This document shows positions 55,338-61,514 of a stretch of DNA of 64,000 bases, piece after piece. Source of the DNA: a bacterium (GTDB lineage: Bacteria; Bdellovibrionota; Bdellovibrionia; Bdellovibrionales; Bdellovibrionaceae). Each line of letters begins with the position of its first letter. Position 1 is the stretch's first letter. The stretch lies in assembly GCA_019752925.1 (NCBI GenBank), contig JAIELP010000006.1:62001-126000 (forward strand), given 5' to 3'. The position numbers and the translations under genes are program-made. The notes beneath the pieces were generated by a model. That model was not told the DNA's origin. It saw only the letters and a list, made by a program, of their open reading frames with translations, and did not search any database.

Positions 55338-55345
55338 ATAACATC

Positions 55346-55387
55346 CTAAAAATAAGGAGTCTGCAGGGTTGAGGGGCTACAGACTCC
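55346..55387 (-). terminator. Terminator between two secreted-protein genes
   Basis: On the minus strand GGAGTCTG pairs with CAGACTCC around 16 bases, followed by TTATTTTT. Confidence 0.75.
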
Positions 55388-55416
55388 GTGTTGAACTTAA
55401 CTGTTAAATAAAAATA

Positions 55417-55809
55417 TTATTCAACCAGTAAAGTTTTTTCGAGATAAGTTCCGTCGCCGTTAACAAATTTTAAATTGTGTTTTCCGGCAGGTAATTGGCC
55501 CAAGCGCACTTCTTTTTGGAATGGTATTAAAACCATGATGCACATACCTTGAGTTACCGAAGCTATCGAGCGAATTTCATGGTTAAATTCATCACGCGTT
55601 GTGCGCTCTGCGCGGCTCCATTTGTAACATCCGTTCTGAAACACACCGTTAACAACTACATAAGCATCTGCAGAAGAATCAAATCCACCTGGTACAAATA
55701 CTCCACTGATTCCTACAGCCACTTCTTTTTCCTCATTGCGAGCGGCTGGCGCTGCAAATGCAAAGTTGGCTAACATTAAACTGGCTGCTACTAATAAAAA
55801 TTTTTTCAT
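55417..55809 (-). CDS. Small secreted protein
   Basis: The 130-residue protein has a Sec signal peptide ending FAFAAPA and a beta-rich mature domain with two Cys (NGCYKWS, TQGMCIM). No family is recognised. It has its own terminator and lies upstream of the metallopeptidase gene. Confidence 0.78.
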   Translation of the reverse strand: MKKFLLVAASLMLANFAFAAPAARNEEKEVAVGISGVFVPGGFDSSADAYVVVNGVFQNGCYKWSRAERTTRDEFNHEIRSIASVTQGMCIMVLIPFQKEVRLGQLPAGKHNLKFVNGDGTYLEKTLLVE

Positions 55810-55977
55810 AAAAACCCTTTCTGGTTGTGGTTATGTTCTAAAGACCTTTTCCGTTTGGTTTGTGTCTTTGGAACAGCCTCAACATACGCCCGCCAGGTGA
55901 AAAGAATATGACCTAAGTCATAAGTGCGGAGCGCTATTTTACCCAGAAAGGGCTTTAATTCGATTTGGATTAGCTGT

Positions 55978-56009
55978 ATGACAACTCTTACAAAATCATT
56001 TAGTATAAA
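55978..56009 (+). promoter_or_regulatory. Possible ssrA promoter
   Basis: ATGACA and TATAAA are about 20 bases apart, 13 bases before the tmRNA 5' end. An alternative -10 is TAGTAT. Spacing is loose. Confidence 0.3.
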
Positions 56010-56021
56010 TTTTTACTTTGT

Positions 56022-56371
56022 GGGGGCGACATGGTTTCGACGTGGGCGCTGAAGTAAGAGGAGCATACCGGGGCGTACGAGGACCTCGATAAAAACGTGC
56101 AAACTTGTATTATCTAACGATAATTACGCTTTAGCAGCTTAGTTCTGCTTTCGGATTTTGGGTGAATCGCCGGTGTTGATTCAACGTCCGTAAATAATGC
56201 CGGACCGATTGTGTGGGTTTTCTCCAGCAGCACAATTTAAATTTACTGGGGGAATGTTGGCGAATATTTTGTTCGTAGAAGCTTCGCCAACAAATAAAAT
56301 ACGAACTAAGTATGTAGCGCCTTTCTATGGATCACTTGCGGACGAGGGTTCGATTCCCTCCGCCTCCACCA
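56022..56371 (+). ncRNA. ssrA: Transfer-messenger RNA
   Basis: The 5' end GGGGGCGACATGGTTTCGAC and 3' end GGACGAGGGTTCGATTCCC...CCA are the tRNA-like halves; their ends pair as the acceptor. The tag ends NDNYALAA before TAG (56146-56148 region). tmRNA rescues stalled ribosomes and tags proteins for ClpXP. The resume codon is not certain. Foreign DNA begins right after the CCA. Confidence 0.96.
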
Positions 56372-56452
56372 TTTTCTTAAGCTTCACAGGACATTTTTCT
56401 TGTGGAGCGATTTCTAAAAAAAACAGCTACTTAGATCCGATGACTACTCACA

Positions 56453-56468
56453 TTAGGGTAGTAAAATT
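56453..56468 (+). repeat. TTAGGGTA-N-TAAAA motif, copy 1
   Basis: TTAGGGTAGTAAAATT lies 82 bases after the ssrA CCA. Copies 2 and 3 (61238-61253, 61350-61365) flank the recombinase 3' end. Confidence 0.55.
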
Positions 56469-56574
56469 CATTTAAAATCACCTCAAAATGGGTCGAGTGC
56501 AATTAGTTGTAGTCATAGGGCTGTAGTAAGGAAACGAAGAACTACAACGGTAACTAGAAGCAAACACGTCAAGT

Positions 56575-56622
56575 CAGTCCACCAGTCAGTTCACCTCCCA
56601 GTTACCCGAGCAGTCACCCGAC
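56575..56622 (+). repeat. Degenerate 12-bp tandem repeat, four copies
   Basis: Units CAGTCCACCAGT, CAGTTCACCTCC, CAGTTACCCGAG and CAGTCACCCGAC are exactly in register and more GC-rich than the surroundings. They resemble iterons or a decayed repeat protein. Confidence 0.65.
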
Positions 56623-57032
56623 TGAACATACAATTTAAATCAAAATATTTACATTAATGGCTAAGATACAAGTAATTCATCTCTGTTCGCAGAATTCGAT
56701 AAATCACAAGGCGGCGCACGGTTCCCGATGAACACGAACCACTCGACACCCCCCCCCGGTACCTCGATATATGGTCAGATTTTATTTGAACATCGACGCT
56801 CCAAGGTGGCGCTTGGTCTGAGTTACTTCTGTATACGCGCGTCTTTTGCTTCAGGTTTAAAAATGACGATCGCTAATTTTTAGAGAGCTTCAGACTTAAT
56901 ATAACGTCGTTTTATTTTCTCAAATAAAATTCATTCCAATACATTTTTACATCAGACTAAAGAAGATTGTATTAGAGCCACTGTATGAAGCTCTACGATG
57001 TACAATCTAAGCAGTCGATTTAAAATAAATAT

Positions 57033-57248
57033 GTGAACACGTATTTAACAAACAAAACAAAATGTACAAACCTTTATGAAGGCAACACAGTTTTTATCTT
57101 CAATGATCCTCTTGCAAAAACAGACCTAGAGGGCAAAGCAACACTTATTGAACCTTTTATTAAAAATGTAGAATTAGAATTTTGGATGGTTTCATTCTTA
57201 TCAAATCCAGAAGCTATTTGTTTTAGATGGGTGGCTAAAAATGAGTGA
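57033..57248 (+). CDS. Small unknown protein of the element
   Basis: The 71-residue frame needs a GTG start. It encodes LYEGNTVFIFNDPLAKTDLEGK and ends FRWVAKNE. No family is recognised. It overlaps the DUF3768 gene by 8 bases, which supports it being real. Confidence 0.5.
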   Translation: MNTYLTNKTKCTNLYEGNTVFIFNDPLAKTDLEGKATLIEPFIKNVELEFWMVSFLSNPEAICFRWVAKNE

Positions 57249-57552
57249 ATCAATTATTTCAAATAAAGAGATTGCTAAAATAAACGATCAACTTAGAAGC
57301 AATCTCAGCTGCAAAGTATATCTTACCAGATCCGTTGCCTATAGTAGTCAGCGTGTTCAAATTGTACAATTTGTACAAGAATTTAACCAATTCAATAATG
57401 GTAATGACCCCTATGGTGAACATGATTTTGGTTCGTTTGAATTAAATGGAACTAAATACTTTTGGAAATTCGATTACTACGATAACAACTACGAATTTTT
57501 TCAACATAATGGCAATCGAGTTCTTACAATTGGTCAGTTAAATGAATACTAA
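57241..57552 (+). CDS. DUF3768-family protein
   Basis: The 103-residue protein has the DUF3768 pattern: KINDQLRSN, VYLTRSVA, NDPYGEHDFGSFELNGTKYF and WKFDYYDNN, ending VLTIGQLNEY. The family is common on plasmids and integrative elements and its function is not known. Its presence supports the mobile nature of this region. Confidence 0.8.
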   Translation: MSESIISNKEIAKINDQLRSNLSCKVYLTRSVAYSSQRVQIVQFVQEFNQFNNGNDPYGEHDFGSFELNGTKYFWKFDYYDNNYEFFQHNGNRVLTIGQLNEY

Positions 57553-57646
57553 AGACCTGTTCGATGATTCAGTTGATGTTCGATTCTACGAAATAGATGA
57601 AGATACGCAGCATACTTTCCGAATTAAGAGACAGAAGTATGTCTAG
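57542..57646 (+). CDS. Possible 34-residue ORF overlapping the HTH gene
   Basis: ATG at 57542 overlaps the end of the DUF3768 gene and TAG at 57644 overlaps the HTH start. It encodes MNTKDLFDDSVDVRFYEIDE and a basic tail. The double overlap is typical of coupled genes, but the frame is too short to be sure. Confidence 0.3.
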   Translation: MNTKDLFDDSVDVRFYEIDEDTQHTFRIKRQKYV

Positions 57647-57983
57647 AAAACAACGAAAGAAAACACCTTTTGCAGCTAACCTCGTTTCTTTAATGGAAGA
57701 GAAAGCTATTGGTGTTCGTGAAGCAGCTAAGATTTCTGGTGTTTCGCCTTCCACAATTTCAGAATGGAAAAAAGGCAGTCACCCTGATGACTATATAGCA
57801 GTGAAGAAATTAGCAAAGGCTTTAGGAACAACCCTTTCATTTCTCTTAACTGGTGAAGATGACAATAGAGTTGGAATCCCTGCTATTTCTGAAGTCTTTA
57901 CCGATGGTGGAGATTTGTTTCAAGGTTTTGCTGAAATTCATATTAAACGATTGATTCCAAGAGATCCGAAGAAAAAAGATTAG
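57639..57983 (+). CDS. Cro/CI-type (HTH_XRE) transcriptional regulator
   Basis: ATG at 57639 after AAGAG gives 114 residues; an ATG at 57597 adds 14. GVREAAKISGVSPSTISEWKKG is the helix-turn-helix, followed by LAKALGTTLSFLLTGEDD. It probably represses or controls the element. Confidence 0.82.
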   Translation: MSRKQRKKTPFAANLVSLMEEKAIGVREAAKISGVSPSTISEWKKGSHPDDYIAVKKLAKALGTTLSFLLTGEDDNRVGIPAISEVFTDGGDLFQGFAEIHIKRLIPRDPKKKD

Positions 57984-57992
57984 GAGAATTTA

Positions 57993-58802
57993 ATGGGAGC
58001 ATTAAAAAATAATTTTGATCAAGAAGAAACTCCAAGTTCAAAAGATAAATCTACTGGATATGTCGGAAGTGTTTTTGCTTCTATAATAATTTCTACAATA
58101 TTGAGTGTTCTTGGGGTCAATTATCCAATAATAATGACCATTCTTTGTGGACTATTAGTTCTAGGTGGAATTGGTCAGGTGTTTAAAAAGGATCAGTCTA
58201 ATCAAAAGAGATTTCAAACTCTGATGATTACAGCGGCAACTGGGTTTGCATTGGCAATTGCTATTGCTGCATCAAAGGCTAAATCTGTATCTAACTCCCC
58301 ACCAACTACCACACAACCTCATATCGTCACTGTGCCATCAACCAATACTGGTGAATATGAACCATTAAAAGCTGAAGACGTTGATCAGGGCAAACTTGCA
58401 GATGTTAAAAAAGAAATGGAAAATAAGAAATCAACATCAGAAGAAGAACGAAACAGGCAGCTTCAGATACTTAAGAATCAAGATAAGAGTTTTGAAAATA
58501 ACTCATTAACGAAACCTGAGCAATTTTTTAACAAACTTAGAATGAGTGGCATTGGGCTAGAAACTGTGGAAAAGGTTCAGAATGGTTCTTTACCTAATAT
58601 TGTGAGAATCACTGTTTCTAATACTTGGCACTCTCAACCCTATCAGATTAGACTAAATGCAGCTCAGGGACTTCAAAAGTTATGGGGTAACCTATATTCA
58701 CCAGAAACACCTGATCGTGGCAGAATTCAACTTATAGACATGAACAGTAATGAAGTTGGTGGAAGCAAAACATTAGGCGGGGTATGGGTCAGCGACAAAT
58801 AA
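57993..58802 (+). CDS. Membrane protein of the element, unknown function
   Basis: The 269-residue protein has about three hydrophobic segments in residues 22-95, a charged linker and a soluble C-terminal domain (about 165-269). No family is recognised. It follows the HTH gene by 9 bases and overlaps the thermonuclease-like gene by 19. Confidence 0.7.
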   Translation: MGALKNNFDQEETPSSKDKSTGYVGSVFASIIISTILSVLGVNYPIIMTILCGLLVLGGIGQVFKKDQSNQKRFQTLMITAATGFALAIAIAASKAKSVSNSPPTTTQPHIVTVPSTNTGEYEPLKAEDVDQGKLADVKKEMENKKSTSEEERNRQLQILKNQDKSFENNSLTKPEQFFNKLRMSGIGLETVEKVQNGSLPNIVRITVSNTWHSQPYQIRLNAAQGLQKLWGNLYSPETPDRGRIQLIDMNSNEVGGSKTLGGVWVSDK

Positions 58803-59281
58803 TTTCTGTTTTATTATCAATTCAATTTCTATTTGGTTTCTGCACTATTGTAAATGCGTCTGAGACGAGTAACTGCCAACACGATAAAGATACCTTTAGG
58901 TGTGTGAAGTTCATAAAGAACTACGATGCTGACACAATTACAGTGAATATCCCAAATGTTCACCCACTTATTGGCGAAAAGGTTTCTGTTCGAGTTCTTG
59001 GAATCGACTCTCCTGAAATCAAAGGTAAAAATAGCTGTGAAAAAGATAAAGCTCGAATTGCACAGCGACTGGTTGAGAATCTTCTAAAAAATGCAAAAAA
59101 TATTGAACTTCAACATGTTCAAAGGGATAAGTACTTTCGAATTTTGGCCGACGTAATTGCTGATGGCAAAAGTATAAAAGACCTAGTGATTAAAAACCAC
59201 CTTGCCTATGAATATAACGGTGGCACCAAGCTAAATGTGAATTGGTGTAAAACTTTAAATCGAGTTCCAGCTGAACAATAA
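58784..59281 (+). CDS. Exported thermonuclease (SNase-like) protein
   Basis: The 165-residue protein has a signal peptide ending TIVNASE. YDADTITVNIP, VRVLGIDSPEIKGK and RDKYFRILADVIADG give the Ca-binding Asp and catalytic Arg-Glu/Arg residues of staphylococcal nuclease-like enzymes. It would cleave nucleic acid outside the cytoplasm. It is translationally coupled to the membrane protein. Confidence 0.85.
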   Translation: MGQRQIISVLLSIQFLFGFCTIVNASETSNCQHDKDTFRCVKFIKNYDADTITVNIPNVHPLIGEKVSVRVLGIDSPEIKGKNSCEKDKARIAQRLVENLLKNAKNIELQHVQRDKYFRILADVIADGKSIKDLVIKNHLAYEYNGGTKLNVNWCKTLNRVPAEQ

Positions 59282-59292
59282 ACTGAAAACGC

Positions 59293-60045
59293 CTATTTAG
59301 GTAAAATAACCTTGTATGCTGAAATGCGTTTTCTAGCTCTTTCAAAATAACCAGAAGCATTTGACCTGACGTCAACTTTTTCTTTTTGAAGTTCAAAAAG
59401 CATATAATCTACAAAGGCTTTAGATTGGCGAATCCCGATCATTTTAGATAGATCAATAAAGGAAACCCACTCATTTCTATTATATTGGTGTCTCTCCGAA
59501 TATACATTTATTTGCCGATATATATCTATTGCCTCAGTAAAACTGTTTTTTGATTTCAAAAAAAGCTCTTTTGATCTCGGCGGGGCTGAGGATGATACCT
59601 GCACTAAGCTGTCAAATATTTGCAATTGTTTTATTAGTCTGTTCATTTTTAAATACAAACTGTCTGTAAGATGTTTGTTTTTGTTCGAGCCCTTGTATTT
59701 TGAACCAGCACCCTTTTGTATTTCTGGGTTGATAAATGTTAATCCGATTGTAAACAAATACCCTATAACAAGTTCGATCTTGTTTTTTGTGTTTAGATTG
59801 AGAGATTTTTGCAGTTTTAAGTTGGTACTTAAGCTGCAAAATAATGGAACTAAAGCTGATATAAGTACATCTCTTTTTTCTTCTAGATTTCTTCCTAGAA
59901 ACTTGTCTAGATCTTTTTCTTTTTGGCATTCAAATCTAAAAGATTTTTTTAATACAGTAAAATTTTTCTTATGTTTAATTTTACTTATTGGAAAACTAGG
60001 GACAAAACTCCCTACCGCTCCATTATTAGTTTTTCTGTTTTTCAT
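59293..60045 (-). CDS. Unknown basic protein of the element
   Basis: The 250-residue protein is Lys-rich and helical with no signal peptide. A hydrophobic stretch (ELVIGYLFTIGLTFI) lies near residue 92. The C-terminal segment (EWVSFIDLSKMIGIRQSKAF) could be HTH-like but is not decisive. It is the only gene of the element on the minus strand. Confidence 0.6.
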   Translation of the reverse strand: MKNRKTNNGAVGSFVPSFPISKIKHKKNFTVLKKSFRFECQKEKDLDKFLGRNLEEKRDVLISALVPLFCSLSTNLKLQKSLNLNTKNKIELVIGYLFTIGLTFINPEIQKGAGSKYKGSNKNKHLTDSLYLKMNRLIKQLQIFDSLVQVSSSAPPRSKELFLKSKNSFTEAIDIYRQINVYSERHQYNRNEWVSFIDLSKMIGIRQSKAFVDYMLFELQKEKVDVRSNASGYFERARKRISAYKVILPK

Positions 60046-60116
60046 GTATAAATCCTAAGCAGTAAAGAAGAGTTTAAATAACTTCGACAATTAAGTCGAC
60101 AACGAAAGGATAAATT

Positions 60117-60494
60117 ATGTTTGTAAGTATGGAAAAACCAATAGCTGAGGGTGTTTATCAAGTAGAGGTAAATAGTATTCTTGCCTCTGAGGACACAACA
60201 GAAAAGCCTATCAAGGTAATCTTTAAAATTGTGGATAAGCCTGAGTTTAGTAGGGAAGTTTATGGCAACATTTCACGCCAACATCACCATAAGCTAGTAA
60301 GTTGGGTTGAAACTTTATTAGGTACAGAGGTGACTGGTAAAAAAACAATTGATCTGCGTGACTTAATAGGAAAAAGGGCAATGGCAAAATTGATTTACAC
60401 TGCCAAAGGTGATTTGCGGACATACGAGCTGCTTCCACTCAATTCAAAAAAAGATCCCAGAATTCTTTTAAAAGCAGAAAACTCAATTTTATAA
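60117..60494 (+). CDS. Small phage/plasmid-type protein, unknown
   Basis: The 125-residue protein follows AAAGGA. EGVYQVEVNSILASED and KVIFKIVDKPEFSREVYGNIS recall the beta-barrel single-strand-binding-like DUF669 group, but the match is weak. It lies between the divergent unknown gene and the recombinase. Confidence 0.55.
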   Translation: MFVSMEKPIAEGVYQVEVNSILASEDTTEKPIKVIFKIVDKPEFSREVYGNISRQHHHKLVSWVETLLGTEVTGKKTIDLRDLIGKRAMAKLIYTAKGDLRTYELLPLNSKKDPRILLKAENSIL

Positions 60495-60557
60495 AAAGAG
60501 CCATCGTTAGCTTTCGTTATAGCCAAGACAAACGATTTACAAGTTTAGAGAGTGAAT

Positions 60558-60604
60558 TATAGTTATCTCCGTTAATACAGATTTACGTATTGGAGGTAAC
60601 TATA
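60558..60604 (+). promoter_or_regulatory. Hairpin sequestering the recombinase ribosome-binding site
   Basis: TATAGTTATCTCC (60558-60570) pairs with GGAGGTAACTATA (60592-60604) as 13 pairs including one U-G; a 3-base bulge and AATAC/GTATT add 5 more around an 8-base loop. GGAGG is the Shine-Dalgarno for the ATG at 60606, so folding would block translation. It could also be a DNA operator. Confidence 0.75.
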
Positions 60605-60605
60605 A

Positions 60606-61241
60606 ATGGAGCAAACAAAAAGAATTTCTGAATTTCTTGAGCCAGAGGAGATTAAAAAATTGTTGGAGTGTCCTGATCGAAGATCCCTTAGAGGGAAACG
60701 TGATTATGCAATTCTTAGATTTTTATTAGAGACGGGGCTAAGAAAAAGCGAACTCAGGTCTTTACGTTACAGCAACATTCAGAATTTCAACGGAACTAAA
60801 ATTTTGATTGTGAAGTGTCTTAAAAAACGAAAACTAAAAGGCAAAGATGGCTTTAGAGACAAAGCTTTGTACAGAGAGATACCATTAAATGAATCGTTGG
60901 TTTTCGCAGTAGAACGATATAGGGACGCACACGGACTTAGCCATGATGATTACTTATTTCATACAATAACAAGTGGCTGCTATCGAAGCAGACCACTTAC
61001 AACAAAAGCTGTTGATATTGTCTGCCGTAATTACTTATCGGCGGCAAAGATTGAAAAAAGGATTACGCCTCATTCATTTAGAAGAAGCTTTGCAACTAAT
61101 GTGCTTCGTAACGGAGGAGATTTGGCAACAGTCAGAGAATTGCTTGGTCACGAACATATATCATCTACTCAGTGTTACCTATTAACAAGCTATAAACATA
61201 AACGAACAGCAGTCGAGGGAGTTGATTATGGATTAACTTAG
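60606..61241 (+). CDS. Tyrosine recombinase, catalytic domain only
   Basis: The 211-residue protein has ETGLRKSELRSLRY (catalytic Arg), TPHSFRRSFATN (His-x-x-Arg), LLGHEHISS (His) and TQCYLLTS (nucleophile Tyr). The N-terminal core-binding domain (about 100 residues) of typical integrases is missing; a short N-terminus precedes the fold. It is probably the element's integrase or resolvase, alone or with an unseen partner. Confidence 0.9.
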   Translation: MEQTKRISEFLEPEEIKKLLECPDRRSLRGKRDYAILRFLLETGLRKSELRSLRYSNIQNFNGTKILIVKCLKKRKLKGKDGFRDKALYREIPLNESLVFAVERYRDAHGLSHDDYLFHTITSGCYRSRPLTTKAVDIVCRNYLSAAKIEKRITPHSFRRSFATNVLRNGGDLATVRELLGHEHISSTQCYLLTSYKHKRTAVEGVDYGLT

Positions 61242-61253
61242 GGTATTAAAATT
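61238..61253 (+). repeat. TTAGGGTA-N-TAAAA motif, copy 2
   Basis: TTAGGGTATTAAAATT overlaps the recombinase stop. It shares 15 of 16 bases with copy 1. Confidence 0.55.
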
Positions 61254-61349
61254 TATATTTTGTTACCCCGTTTTTGTATCTGCTCATGTGAAATCAACGG
61301 GTTAGCAAGATTTTACAATCGTAAATTGATAAAAAAATAAAATGGAACA

Positions 61350-61365
61350 TTAGGGTAATAAAAAA
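61350..61365 (+). repeat. TTAGGGTA-N-TAAAA motif, copy 3
   Basis: TTAGGGTAATAAAAAA lies 112 bases after copy 2, directly before an inverted repeat. Confidence 0.5.
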
Positions 61366-61405
61366 TGGATTAAGTGCTTGATTTGACGACCATTCACTTA
61401 ATCCA
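61366..61405 (+). repeat. Perfect 11-bp inverted repeat
   Basis: TGGATTAAGTG (61366-61376) and CACTTAATCCA (61395-61405) flank 18 bases. Confidence 0.75.
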
Positions 61406-61408
61406 CCC

Positions 61409-61479
61409 AGATCAAAAGAATTTAGATAATCAACCATACTCAAATTGAGAGTGGAAGGACACCCTTTTTCTTTTGATCT
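61409..61479 (+). repeat. Perfect 12-bp inverted repeat
   Basis: AGATCAAAAGAA (61409-61420) and TTCTTTTGATCT (61468-61479) flank 47 bases that contain a CTCAA/TTGAG palindrome. It sits 35 bases before the primase-helicase ATG. Confidence 0.75.
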
Positions 61480-61514
61480 CCGAAACTAGCAACACATATG
61501 ACGGAGGTCAATAA

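Larger units (their letters stand above)
56372..57032. other. Gene-free left end of integrated element
   Basis: No convincing gene is present in 661 bases. It contains a TTAGGGTAGTAAAATT motif (56453-56468), a four-copy 12-bp tandem repeat (56575-56622) and a run of nine C (56749-56757). A hairpin GCTTCACA/TGTGGAGC follows ssrA. Several short frames with stops could be decayed coding sequence. Confidence 0.6.
61242..61514. other. Structured leader before the primase-helicase gene
   Basis: These 273 bases hold no gene. They contain copy 3 of the TTAGGGTA motif, two perfect inverted repeats (61366-61405, 61409-61479) and, near the end, ACGGAGG 8 bases before the ATG. Confidence 0.6.

Noticed and set aside
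56197-56475. 92-residue ORF on the plus strand
   Set aside because: It overlaps the 3' half of tmRNA, including the tRNA-like domain.
61268-61304. CCCGTT/AACGGG inverted repeat
   Set aside because: Only six pairs with mismatched flanks; likely chance.
61409-61479. CRISPR-like or attenuator structure
   Set aside because: Only a single inverted repeat pair with no regular repeat-spacer pattern and no leader-peptide terminator.
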